From Deinandra increscens subsp. villosa (lineage: Eukaryota; Streptophyta; Magnoliopsida; Asterales; Asteraceae), in assembly GCA_039602395.1 (NCBI GenBank), contig JBCNJP010000008.1:19235867-19299866 (forward strand): 64,000 bases of DNA, given 5' to 3'. Under the pieces are notes generated by a model that was not told where the DNA came from, ran no database searches, and saw nothing but the letters and a program-made list of their open reading frames with translations. The position numbers were made by a program, and so were the translations under genes. Shown piece by piece: positions 9,322-19,647 of this stretch; position 1 is the first letter of the stretch, and every line of letters begins with the position of its first letter.

Positions 9322-12300
9322 TTAGTTTCGGGACGTACCCAAGCCTGAAGCTTTGGGTCGACCGTCATCTTCAACAAAATCTTTCCCTGCCATGGACTTA
9401 GATGTTTGTCCATCAGTTGATGAAACCTTGGAGCTTGAAGCAGAATTTTTTAAAATCGATTTTGTCTTTGAAAATTCTTTTTCTGATTTCTTATCATTTT
9501 TCTGAAAATCTGATGATTTGTCGTTTGAATGAATTCTGCCTTGCTCATCCACAAATCTGACCTTTTTCTTAGTATCAGTTTGATAGCCTTCAGACATGTC
9601 GTCAGACTTTTCTGTGTCAGATTTAGTGGATTTGGGTTTCTTTAACGGGCAAGACCGATAAGTATGACCACGAGTTTTGCATTTAAAACACTTTCTTTTA
9701 TCAATTATGACCTTCTCACTCGCGTCGTCATCTTTTTCGGACTCAACAACCCGTTTTTGGAAATTTGGTTTCACACCTTTCTTTTTAGACACATAACGAT
9801 GTCCAAAATCATCGTTACGTCCTGAATCATATCCAGACATATTCCCTGAAAACTCATCAAAGAAACGATGATCTCTAAAATTCTGAGATCTGTTCCTATA
9901 CCCACCAAACCTTGAGTCATAATCACTTTGACCCTCAAAATCAACCCATTTTGAATTTCTTCTAAAACCAGATTGATTTGGTCCACAACCAAAATCATCA
10001 TAAAACCCTTCATCATTATAGAATTGAGATCGTTTGACAAATGGACTGGATTTTCTGAAATTTGATTGTTTTTTATCATAGAAAACCTTTGGTGTTGATG
10101 GTAAAACAGTTGGTTTTGATGTTTTCTTACTATTCATTCTATTTACCAACCCAGGCCCAGACTCAGATTGAAATGTGTCCATTTCGTTAGCACCACTGCT
10201 ATTTCCCCTCCTAATGGGCACATTTCTCACTCTGGGATCATACGCTGGATCATATTTACACGAGAAAATGTGATCGATTAAATTTGGGTTCACCATATCT
10301 AATGGAAAATCTTTGTCACTATAAACTCTATTAGAACCCTTTAATCGATATGTTACCCATGGTTCAGCTTTGTCACAATCGGTGTTCGAAGTAGGATTAC
10401 GAGTCTTAGTATTTGTAGGTTTCAAATTTTTCGAAAACAAACCTTTTTCAACAGTTTTAGGTTTAACTGAAGACTCAAATCCAACTCCACCGTTCTTAAC
10501 CGTCTTACTTGCAACAGATTTTCCCCGAGCAATCTGCTTTTGTTCGTATGCACTCAGTTTGGAAAGCTCAGTTTTAATCGTTGGAAAATCATGTTTGGAA
10601 ATTAAATCTTTATGATCAGGCTTTCCAACGTTAGACTGAGTGTGCACCGAATTTTCAACATCAGTCTCCGACACTAAGTCATCAACTTTGTCAAGGTCAG
10701 AAACATTATAAAAAAGCTCATCAACTGTTGAATCCAAGATGGACTCTTCAGTTGAAACTTTTTCAACTTTGAATTGTTCATCAGATGGACCCAGTGTGAT
10801 ATTCACTGGAGATGGGACTTGATTTAGCTTGCCAGAAACATCTTCTTTATTAGTTTTATACAAAAAATTTGTGAAAGAAGATGACATTTGAACCGAATCC
10901 ACTTTTTGTTTTAATTCAAAAATCTCAATTTTCAAATCAGCGACAAGTTTCTGGCTAGCGGCTAATTCCTTTTGAACAGACACGAGCAATTCAGATTGAT
11001 TTGAAAAATCAAATTTTTGCAAACGTAATTGCTCATGTAATGACAGTAATTCCTGTGTTGTCCCTTCCCATCTTTCTTTATAAATGCTTTTATCTGCTCT
11101 TGTTACTGCTAAAAGATCATTCAGTTTTGTTTTCTCATCCAAGAGAACACTTTTAGCAGTAGCAAAGTCATCACATGATTTACACATTGACGGATATGTT
11201 ACCTTTGAAGATTCAGCCATCAGGGCAACTGATTCAGTAATGTTGCTTCTTTTCAATGAACCAATTTCTTGTTTCAGACTTGTATTTTCATCAACAATCT
11301 TCTGCATATCCCTCTGCAATGCAATCATCTTATCAGCAATCTCAAGTGCATTCTGTTGCGCCTTTTCATATCTCTCTTTCAGCGGAAGACTCTTCTGATA
11401 AAGATTTTCAAAATCGTTTGCTGCATCAATTGCTTCAGCTTTTGCAGCCTCGCATTCTCGAATTAATGCCTCTTTCTCATCAGTTATAAGCTTGATTTGC
11501 TTTTGTAACAAGAGAATTGCATCAGATTCAATCTTTTCAGATACATCAGCCATAAACGCACATTTTTCTTCATTCACAGATTTATGATCACCACTCGAGT
11601 TCACGACTTCATCCCTTGAGTTTACAACTTCATTGCCATCATTTAATCCATCAAAAGCTTTCTCAACTGCTTCACCATGCACTTCTTCTTCATTATCAGT
11701 AGATTCAGTCATCGTTTCTTCATCCTGCACATGAGTAACAATTAAAGCAGAAGAATCAGCAAATTGATTTCCCCAATTATATGTTTTATCAACTTGAGAA
11801 ACAAGAGCTTTTGAGGATTCAGATTTGGAACTAGATGTACTCCCTGAACTCGATGGAGTGTTTGATCCAGAAACATTTGATTTGGGAGTAAATTTCTGAT
11901 ATTCCTGCTTCTTTGGCTGCGGACATTCACGAGCAAAATGTCCAAAATTGGAACAATTGTAGCATCTGACTTTGGATTTATCAAACCCAATCCTGCCACC
12001 AGAATTTAAATCCTTTCGTCCAGTTTTCTTCAAAAATCTTTTCACTCGTCTTGCCAACATAGCAAACTGCCAGTTTATATCCATTAACTCCAAATCATCA
12101 GGATCCACCTGATCATAGTCTTCTTCAGTCAACTCAGCATTGCTAACCTTTCCAGTTATCAATCCATAATACGATGACACTAATGCAGAAACAAGAGCCA
12201 TGTAATCTTCAGTGGTAGATACCGACATAGCCATCTTTCCCGTGTTCACCAAATTACTTGCTGGAATTGACGTTCCACTAATCCCAGAACTATAATTGTA

Positions 12301-13167
12301 ATCAACATTTTGTGACCCCGAACCAGTTCCAGAATTAGAAACAAACCCAGATAAATTTCCAGCCACAAAAGCTGTAGCAGGTGCTGGACTTGTTATCTTA
12401 GTTGACTTCCCAGAAATAGTTGCTGCATTTGACCCATAGTAAACATCCGGATTCTGAACTGCAGCTGGTGTAGTATTAACATTTTTCATTTCTAAGTCAC
12501 GAGCTTGCAATTTACCCAGAAGCTTTACAAAAGTCAATTCAGCATAGTCTTTGTCATTCATGATCATCAAAACATACGACTCCCATTTCAATGGCAGACC
12601 TTCCAGCAATTTCTCCTTCAACTCTTCGTCATCTTTCTTAATATTGACATTATCCATTTCAGACAGTAAATGACAATATCTTGAAATTAGCTCAGGAACG
12701 CCTTCGCCCTCAAAATGTTTGAAATTGTCGAATTCTTTGTTAAGCACCTTCTTCTTGCTTTTCTTATACTGCTCATTTCCCTCACATCTCTCTTTCAGAG
12801 TTGACCATAACTCATTAGAGTGTTTGCAACTTTTGAATTGATGTAATAATTCCTTTGGCAAAGCTTGAGTGATTAAACCGTACGCTTTCTGTTCACGAAC
12901 AAAATCAGCTTTCTGTGTAACATCCAAATTTCGTTGCATAATGGGAACATTGTTAGCACCAACCGGATACACATACGGTGCATCCATCGCAATCCATAGA
13001 TCTGGATCCGTTGTCCCGATATAAGCCTCAAATCGTTTCTTCCAATTGGCATAGTCTTCAAATTTAAGCAACTTTGGAACTTTCTGTGTTGTTCCAATCT
13101 CATTATCATAGTTGAGTAAAGTTTGCATTTGCGTTTGAATAGCCGCAAATGCGCTATAGTCCGACAT
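9322..13167 (-). CDS. gag: Gag capsid polyprotein, very long, element A
   Basis: 1281 aa, intact. The N-terminal 260 residues are the copia gag domain (KVPKLLKFEDYANWKKRFEA, NELWSTLKERCEGNEQYK). A first CCHC knuckle lies near 399 (CYNCSNFGHFAREC), a long coiled coil runs about 550-800, and a second knuckle lies near 1159 (CFKCKTRGHTYRSC). The middle is rich in Ser, Lys and Asp/Glu. Two knuckles with a long coiled-coil insert are typical of Sirevirus gag and far longer than the 300-450 aa gag of ordinary copia. It should form the particle that packages element RNA. The ATG at 13167 starts MSDYSAFAAIQ, matching MNDYQAFSAIQ in element E. Confidence 0.9.
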   Translation of the reverse strand: MSDYSAFAAIQTQMQTLLNYDNEIGTTQKVPKLLKFEDYANWKKRFEAYIGTTDPDLWIAMDAPYVYPVGANNVPIMQRNLDVTQKADFVREQKAYGLITQALPKELLHQFKSCKHSNELWSTLKERCEGNEQYKKSKKKVLNKEFDNFKHFEGEGVPELISRYCHLLSEMDNVNIKKDDEELKEKLLEGLPLKWESYVLMIMNDKDYAELTFVKLLGKLQARDLEMKNVNTTPAAVQNPDVYYGSNAATISGKSTKITSPAPATAFVAGNLSGFVSNSGTGSGSQNVDYNYSSGISGTSIPASNLVNTGKMAMSVSTTEDYMALVSALVSSYYGLITGKVSNAELTEEDYDQVDPDDLELMDINWQFAMLARRVKRFLKKTGRKDLNSGGRIGFDKSKVRCYNCSNFGHFARECPQPKKQEYQKFTPKSNVSGSNTPSSSGSTSSSKSESSKALVSQVDKTYNWGNQFADSSALIVTHVQDEETMTESTDNEEEVHGEAVEKAFDGLNDGNEVVNSRDEVVNSSGDHKSVNEEKCAFMADVSEKIESDAILLLQKQIKLITDEKEALIRECEAAKAEAIDAANDFENLYQKSLPLKERYEKAQQNALEIADKMIALQRDMQKIVDENTSLKQEIGSLKRSNITESVALMAESSKVTYPSMCKSCDDFATAKSVLLDEKTKLNDLLAVTRADKSIYKERWEGTTQELLSLHEQLRLQKFDFSNQSELLVSVQKELAASQKLVADLKIEIFELKQKVDSVQMSSSFTNFLYKTNKEDVSGKLNQVPSPVNITLGPSDEQFKVEKVSTEESILDSTVDELFYNVSDLDKVDDLVSETDVENSVHTQSNVGKPDHKDLISKHDFPTIKTELSKLSAYEQKQIARGKSVASKTVKNGGVGFESSVKPKTVEKGLFSKNLKPTNTKTRNPTSNTDCDKAEPWVTYRLKGSNRVYSDKDFPLDMVNPNLIDHIFSCKYDPAYDPRVRNVPIRRGNSSGANEMDTFQSESGPGLVNRMNSKKTSKPTVLPSTPKVFYDKKQSNFRKSSPFVKRSQFYNDEGFYDDFGCGPNQSGFRRNSKWVDFEGQSDYDSRFGGYRNRSQNFRDHRFFDEFSGNMSGYDSGRNDDFGHRYVSKKKGVKPNFQKRVVESEKDDDASEKVIIDKRKCFKCKTRGHTYRSCPLKKPKSTKSDTEKSDDMSEGYQTDTKKKVRFVDEQGRIHSNDKSSDFQKNDKKSEKEFSKTKSILKNSASSSKVSSTDGQTSKSMAGKDFVEDDGRPKASGLGTSRN

Positions 13168-13184
13168 GATTGACTTGATTGAAA

Positions 13185-13505
13185 TTGAAACAAATTCTGA
13201 ATTGTCCGAACTTGGTCCGAACCTACGATACCCTCCGAGCTTCCTCCGAACTAGGTCCGAACTCAGGAATACAGTCCGAACGTCACCGAACTACCTCCGA
13301 TCTCTCGCCGAAACACAATAACTCCGAAGACCCTCCGATCCTAGTCCGAACTCTCACCGAACGTGAAATCAAGTCCGAATGTTCACCGAACGATCTCCGA
13401 ACTATCACCGAACTTCTCCGAACCTGGTGTTCGGAGCGGTTACACCGAGCTGACTCCGAACCTGGTGTTCGGAGCGGTTACACCGAACGTGGAGTTCGGC
13501 CGAAC
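13185..13505 (-). repeat. CCGAAC word array in the gag leader of element A
   Basis: About 25 CCGAA/TTCGG words between the primer site and the gag start, including a direct repeat of CCTGGTGTTCGGAGCGGTTA at 13428 and 13458. It has no coding role that I can see. Confidence 0.8.
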
Positions 13506-13706
13506 GCGAAAACCAAAAATTTTCAGAAAAACTCACCAAAATAGACACCTCTCGATCTGAGGATACTCAAACTAACGAAAACGAACAAAAACAAGCATTT
13601 TGAACGTAAAACATGACATTTTAGTTGAGATTTTTGAGAAACGAAGATGAAACACGAGCTTTGTCACACACAAATTGAATCAAATCGAACTGAACTTGAC
13701 CAGAAA

Positions 13707-13718
13707 GCTCTGATACCA
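13707..13718 (-). other. Primer binding site of element A
   Basis: Minus-strand TGGTATCAGAGC, complementary to the 3' end of initiator tRNA-Met, two bases inside the 5' LTR. Confidence 0.9.
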
Positions 13719-13720
13719 CT

Positions 13721-14105
13721 TGAAAAACCGTATACGGATCGTTTCTATGGATGAGACGGAAGTTTTGTCATTGAATCATGTTGAATGAATACATAACGAA
13801 GGACTATACAATGATTAAGCTCTGGGGGAGGTCGGACAGAACCTCCCCTCTCAACACACAGAAACAAGACCAAAAACTTACAAAGAAATACAAAGACGAA
13901 TCTATTTATACTTCTTCATAAGGTCCGAACTCGGCACCTCCGAACTCTGTCCGAACTCCCTCCGAACTTGGAGTTCGGCCATCAAGGTTCGGCCAACTCC
14001 GAACCTAGAGTTCGGCTGAGGTTCGGACCTCAGTTCATGTCTTCGACAAATCAGTCTGTTTGACAATTCGAACAGTAACGGCCACACAAGGTTCATGCAT
14101 CAACA
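13721..14105 (-). repeat. LTR shared by element A (5') and the small element (3')
   Basis: 385 bp, TG...CA ends. Differs from the copy at 15616-16000 by only about two bases by eye. In sense: TGTTGATGCATG, a CCGAAC array (14035-13922), a TATA box TATAAATAGA (13910-13901), then a GC-rich hairpin (GGGGAGGT / ACCTCCCC, 13825-13848). It has a polypurine tract on one side and a primer site on the other, so it serves two internal regions. Confidence 0.9.
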
Positions 14106-15601
14106 AATTCCCCCTTGGACGTTACTGTCGAATCCAGACATTGATCTTCTAGCAACCTTAAGTCAGCTTGCTGCAGACATCTCTATCTTTAGCAAACTCC
14201 CCTTGACCGAATCATCAGGTATGCAGGAAACGATTCGAATCTTGTACAATCTCCACAACCAATAAAATTCCCCCTAGCTTCAAGCACAACCATCCAATTG
14301 GAACCGGCATGTATGATAATGGTTTACTTTATAAGTTGTATCCGGAAATAATAAAGACACACGAACATCACTGCATCTTGATAATAATCTTCAATCTTCA
14401 CCGAATTGTAACACATTCTGATCTTTATGAAAACAGACACGATCAGCATCTTCAATCACGGAAATTCCCCCTCAGCATCAAATCCATCCCAATATATTAC
14501 TCCGGTAAACGTATATCTCGTTGCAGACTGGAATCTGACCAAGTCTTTCGACAACTCAAGAAAGTATCGGGCATATGACAGAGAGTTCCAAACCATAATT
14601 GAAAACTTTGACATATCGGTTCGCACGAACATCAGAATATACCACATTTCCATGAAGATCAAAAACCACCATCATCCCTGAACTGATTACTTTTGAATAT
14701 TCACTTTTTCAATTATGAAACTTTGAAAGTTTTTAGGGTCCCCAATTTCCCCCTAAATAAGTGACATATTCAAATCTTCAATTTCTTATGATTCCAAACC
14801 CCGCATTCTTGTAGTGGAATGATAAACTCAAGTGGCCCGCAACGGAATCTTTAATCTCATTAATCTTCAGTTTGTGTAAAAAGATAATCTCCGACAAACG
14901 TTCCCAAGTAATCATAACCATGTCTCCGAATCTCTGTCCATCATCAGAAACACGTATTCTTGAATCTCTGTCCATCATCAAGAACAACAATGACTACTCA
15001 CAAACTCATTTCTTGAAATTCGATCACTAACTCGTAACAAATATCGTGATCTGGATTTTCTTCAAACATAACACCCCACAACTACCGAATCAAGGGTAAA
15101 CACGATAGCTGATCCGCTTCTGTAAAATTCCCACCTAACGGGGGTTCGGGGGCAGCGCCCCTGAGAAGCGGGGTCCAAGGGGCGGCAGCCCCTGGCGGGG
15201 TCCAAGGGGCAGAGCCCCTGGCTGGGGCCGTGCTACCTCCGAACCCGATCCTCCGAACCCTCTCCGAAACTGACCTTCGGACCTAGTCCGAACCTGACCT
15301 TCGGAGCCATCTCCGAACCTGACCATCGGACCTCCGAACCTGGAGTTCGGAGCGGTTATTTTTCAGATCTGTTCTTCGGCCGAACGTTGTCCGAACTCGA
15401 ACTGGAAATTTTTGAACTCGAACCAGATTCAGAATTTGATCGAATTTTGACATCTAGAGGCTTCTGTTAGGTAAAAACATGACTCAGGAAGACTCGATTG
15501 ATTAAAAACCAAACAGAAACACTTCCAATCACCCCTAACCGAAGGTTTAACGTCTCAAAATGAAGAAAAACGATAGATTTCGACCATAGAAAGAGCCAAC
15601 A
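14106..15601 (-). other. Internal region of the small element, no gene seen
   Basis: It starts in plus-strand order with the polypurine tract (AATTCCCCCTTGG, 14106-14118) and ends with a leader next to the primer site. Several CCCCCTT-type blocks lie in it (14275, 14465, 14750). A CCGAAC cluster fills 15238-15400. The ORFs are short and unsupported. Confidence 0.7.
15136..15232 (-). repeat. GC-rich self-complementary repeat
   Basis: Units of GGGGTCCAAGGGGC plus GCAGCCCCTGG or AGAGCCCCTGG repeat about three times. Each GGGGC...GCCCC pair can fold into a hairpin. Base composition is strikingly GC-rich against AT-rich surroundings. Confidence 0.75.
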
Positions 15602-15613
15602 GCTCTGATACCA
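15602..15613 (-). other. Primer binding site of the small element
   Basis: Minus-strand TGGTATCAGAGC beside the LTR at 15616. Confidence 0.88.
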
Positions 15614-15615
15614 AC

Positions 15616-16000
15616 TGAAAAACCGTATACGGATCGTTTCTATGGATGAGACGGAAGTTTTGTCATTGAATCATGTTGAATGAATACATAACGAAGGAGT
15701 ATACAACGATTAAGCTCTGGGGGAGGTCGGACAGAACCTCCCCTCTCAACACACAGAAACAAGACCAAAAACTTACAAAGAAATACAAAGACGAATCTAT
15801 TTATACTTCTTCATAAGGTCCGAACTCGGCACCTCCGAACTCTGTCCGAACTCCCTCCGAACTTGGAGTTCGGCCATCAAGGTTCGGCCAACTCCGAACC
15901 TAGAGTTCGGCTGAGGTTCGGACCTCAGTTCATGTCTTCGACAAATCAGTCTGTTTGACAATTCGAACAGTAACGGCCACACAAGGTTCATGCATCAACA
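15616..16000 (-). repeat. 5' LTR of the small element
   Basis: 385 bp, about two differences from 13721-14105. TATA box at 15796-15805, word array 15815-15930, hairpin 15719-15743. Immediately followed at 16001 by the LTR of B. Confidence 0.9.
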
Positions 16001-16411
16001 GTATGTTGCTGCAAACACGCAAGATATTTCAATTGCCGATGTTTATTCTTTTGGTAGTTTGTATTTGACTTTTTAGTTTACAGTCTAGATTAGATCGCAT
16101 GAGATCAATGGCTGTCATTGATCTTATCTGCACTATATATAGCATAGCTAGCTCTTAGTTTACACACAGTTGTCATCTTTGTTGTTATCAGTTCTTGAAC
16201 AACTTGTAATAGTGTAGCTTTGAGTTAATGCAAATAGTGCCGAGTATTTGATACTTTGTTGTTACTATATCTTTGCAAATCAAGCTTTTACATTATACAC
16301 AAGAACTCAATATTGCTAAAGTAAAGTGAAATATAACTTTAATTCCGCATGGTTATATTTGTAAGTAAAGGGCTTTGTTTAAGTTTAACTCTAACTTTTA
16401 AGGATCCTACA
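16001..16411 (+). repeat. 5' LTR of element B (3' part)
   Basis: Aligns by eye with 43390-43777 of element F (shared GCATGAGATCAA / CGTATGAGATCAA, GAGTTAATGCAAATAGT). TATA-like CTATATATAGC near 16133-16143. Ends GGATCCTACA. Confidence 0.8.
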
Positions 16412-16413
16412 AG

Positions 16414-16425
16414 TGGTATCAGAGC
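16414..16425 (+). other. Primer binding site of element B
   Basis: TGGTATCAGAGC two bases after the LTR end, complementary to initiator tRNA-Met. Confidence 0.9.
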
Positions 16426-16504
16426 GTTTGCTCTTACCTTGAAGACTTCCTGTGCTTCAAGGTTGATACTTTACTTGCTTACTTTACAAGCTTTGCTGTT
16501 TTAT

Positions 16505-17140
16505 TGTCAGGATCGATTTCACATCGAGAATCCCGATCTTGAGCAAGAACAAAGGTGAGATGAAGGAGACGGGATGGAGAGAATCAAAGATAATAAATGA
16601 CAAGAAATAATAAATCAAACGATTCATAGTTTATTGCTGAATGATTACAACGAACCGAATGATTACAAACTCGTCATAGGAAATCCATGGTCACATTGGG
16701 TTGAGCTCAGACCCAATGTGTGACTCTCTCTCTCTAGAATGATAGCTCACATCACTCATTATTCATCATTTATTCATCATCTTTCTAATGAAGCTATCCC
16801 TTCCTATTTATAGAGAGTCCATGTGCTCACTAGCCCACTAACTAGCTAACACACATACAAATGAGCAAATACAAATAAACAAATGACATAATTATTAGTA
16901 ATTAAATCAAAGTTGATTTAATTAATATGAAGCTTGACTCGCTCGAACCGATCTTCCGTTGACTTTTATGTTGACCGTTGACTCGAACAGTTGACTTTTC
17001 AAGAAAACGTCTTCGGTCCAAACTTGCAAGCCTCGAGCATCACAACCCGCGTCTATGAATCAAATCACAATGGATTCTTCAACCGAATTATTCGAGAATA
17101 GATTTGATGGCGTCAGTCACACTTATTAAAAGTTCCAACA
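16505..17140 (-). repeat. 3' LTR of the LARD-like element
   Basis: 636 bp. TATA box on minus strand (CTATAAATAGG, 16803-16813). Five TTGACT/TTGACC W-box cores between 16934 and 16996. Pairs with 19648-20284. Confidence 0.92.
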
Positions 17141-19633
17141 ATTCCCCCTTGACTGACGCTTTCAAATCTGTCATACTGGTGAAGAACCGCTCTGTCGTGC
17201 ATCTTCGAAGAATAACTGATAAACCAGAATCTTTCTGTTGTAAAGGTTCCCCCTTTGAATACGCTTCTTCTGTTCTTGTTGCTCCAGTTGAGATCCAAGT
17301 GCTGCAGTTCACTCGGTTCACACAGTCGGGTACAATACTAAGAATGCTGAACATCGGAGAGAAAATCGCAACAAATCGAATCAAATAAACCAATCAAACA
17401 CTGAAAATGCTCCAACTTCAGATAATCGACCCGATAATCCAATTCCATAGAAGTTCCCCCTTTTCTCTAGATCCCTCTGAAAACATCCGATGCGGAAGCG
17501 GAAAACCAGATGCAGAGAGTGGAACCGTTCCGCTCAGTTCCGATGAGAAAACGGTATAAAAATCCTGAAATCAGACAATCTTGCGAAAAACCGGAAGCCG
17601 GGTACAGACAGTTGTGAATGATCCATAAATTCTGAACTTGTTCCGCGTGACTGGGTTGAATGCGAAAATAATGTCAAATCGGTGAAAAACTGAGATCCCG
17701 AGCATAAACGCAAAATTTATTCATAACTGGAGTCTTCGTAATTTTGGCGAAGAAAATCGAGCTCGGAAAAATATTCCGTGAAGAATTCTGAGTTAAACGG
17801 TGCAATTTGGAATGAATCTGAGAAGACCGTAAATATTATTCAAGTAACGGGCCTTCCGATAGAGATTTAACTGAATATTCCAATATTTAACTGAGATTCC
17901 AGTTAATTCGGTTAGATGACATCAGCGCTGCATCAGCTAAACAACTTGAAGTGAGACATAACGAAACAGTCACAAACTTAACCGAGAAGCGAAACCAGTC
18001 CGTCAGTGGTCGTTAGCTAACGTGGTCTTGACGTCAACAAAAACTAGAAACCCGGTCAAAATAAGCGGAATAAGTCCAAGACCAATAAAATATTTTCTGA
18101 AATTCCGTTGCGGCGTTATCTCATAAGTCTCGTTAAAAGACTGATAAGAAAAACCCTGCAATTAACGAAAATAATGCAGAAAATACCATTAGATTTAATT
18201 AAATCTCTAAATAAAACCATGATCCATGAGATTATTTATAGGCCAATCAGAATTGAGCTGAAAAAGCACACAATCCGTGTGAGGGCCATCCAACCAATCA
18301 GATTAGAGTATTTAGGGATGATCAACGGCTGAGAAAAAAGAGGATCAAGGGCTGGAAAGTGATGATCCACGTGAAAGGCAGAGAGCCAATGAGAAGGCGA
18401 CAGCTCCGAAGCCTTTAGCAGATTCTTACACAGGCGGGACCCGCCAATTTCTCTTCAGCCTCTCACAGCGCAACATCTACAAAGCCTTTAACGGCTCATT
18501 ACAGCTGGCGGGACCCACGAGAATTTCTCCAACCACTAATAATTCGACAACCATAAAGGTTGACCCGACAAATGAGAGAGAAACAATTCCCTTGCAGCCA
18601 ATCGTGAGCGGCCACGTCATCCTGTCCCTTCTTCAACCTCTGAACCCTAATTCGGTCGGAATTATTCACCGGAAAAACGATGGAGTCCCCGGAAAACCGT
18701 AAAACGTCCATAACTCCCTTATTTCTTGTCCGTTTTTGACGAAATTTATATGCCTGAACTCATATAATCATCCTCTACACATCCATACGATCAGAATCGT
18801 CTGAAATTTATTCGAACGAAAACCCAGTTGCTGAGATTCCGTCGAGATCGCCAAAGAGATCGAAATCGCCAAGGCACACACGAGGTCGCCAAGGCCATAT
18901 TCGAAGTCGCCAAGTCCCATACGAGGTCGCCAAGCCATATACGAAGTCGCTAAGCCCAGATCGCCAACCTTTATTGAAAACGCCAAGAACTAAGTATGAA
19001 ATCGCCAAGACAAGCTCGAAATCGCTAAGAACCAGTCGAGATCGCCAAGAACAACTTCAAACACTTTCCAGATCGCCATGAACATCTTCAAGGGTACACG
19101 AGGTCGCCAAGAACATCTTCAAGGCTGTGAAATCGCCAAGGCAATCTTCAAGGAGAAATGAAGAACACCAAGAACACCGTGAAACACACACTACTGTGTG
19201 TTTCTCCAGATCTGCCCAAACCGTTGCGTTTCAGACAAAACCGATGCTTCCAACGGATCCGGAATGCGTTTTCCTTCAAGATTCATACTTTATTCCATCC
19301 AAAAACACTGATTTTAGCACCAAAAACTCAGAATCAAAGCTCAAAAAATCTTCAAAACCCCAAAAACGGGAAAACTCTAACAGCTTCGTTTTTCTTGCTC
19401 AGATCTCACATTTCTTCACTGATTTGAACATATGGAGCATGAAATCACTCCCAAATGAACCCAATAACAAGAATCTATCATCAGATTCATCCAGAAATCA
19501 TCAATCAGCTCCAAAAATAAGAAAAAGATAGAAAAAGTCTCCAAAATGGGTTTTCCAATCAGCACCTCATTCAAGCTCAAAATCACAGATTCGAGTGACC
19601 AGATTCACGGTGAGATGAATCTGATCGGTACCC
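17141..19633 (-). other. Interior of the LARD-like element, no gene seen
   Basis: Non-coding. Begins with ATTCCCCCTTGAC (polypurine tract on minus). Further CCCCC blocks at 17245 and 17455. Holds the TCGCCAAG array at 18846-19142. Short ORFs (17104-17388, 19127-19531) lack recognisable motifs. Confidence 0.75.
18846..19142 (-). repeat. TCGCCAAG word array
   Basis: About 15 copies of TCGCCAAG or a one-base variant (TCGCTAAG, ACGCCAAG), often preceded by GA, AA or GG, with 6-15 bp spacers. In sense it lies in the leader downstream of the 5' LTR. Confidence 0.85.
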
Positions 19634-19645
19634 GCTCTGATACCA
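19634..19645 (-). other. Primer binding site of the LARD-like element
   Basis: Minus-strand TGGTATCAGAGC, two bases from the LTR. Confidence 0.88.
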
Positions 19646-19647
19646 TT

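Larger units (their letters stand above)
1..14105 (-). mobile_element. Element A: complete-coding SIRE-type Ty1/copia retrotransposon
   Basis: In sense (minus) order: LTR 14105-13721, Met-tRNA primer site 13718-13707, leader, gag 13167-9322, pol 9305-5901, a 2.3 kb non-coding spacer, an accessory ORF 3525-229, polypurine tract about 208-195, and the first 194 bases of the 3' LTR, cut by the window edge. All three ORFs are open from end to end, so the copy is young. PR-IN-RT-RH order identifies Ty1/copia; the long gag with two CCHC knuckles and the ORF 3' of pol point to the Sirevirus/SIRE group. The visible 3' LTR is clearly different from the 5' LTR, so the two ends probably do not come from one reverse-transcription event. 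The left end lies outside the window. Confidence 0.85.
13721..16000 (-). mobile_element. Small non-autonomous LTR element next to A
   Basis: 2280 bp: 385-bp LTRs, primer site at 15602-15613, about 1.5 kb of non-coding internal DNA and a polypurine tract at 14106-14118. No gag or pol. Near-identical LTRs mean it is very young or recently homogenised. Priming signals and LTR layout match element A, which could mobilise it. The block 1-16000 appears to lie in the 5' LTR of B, whose sequence resumes at 16001. Confidence 0.8.
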
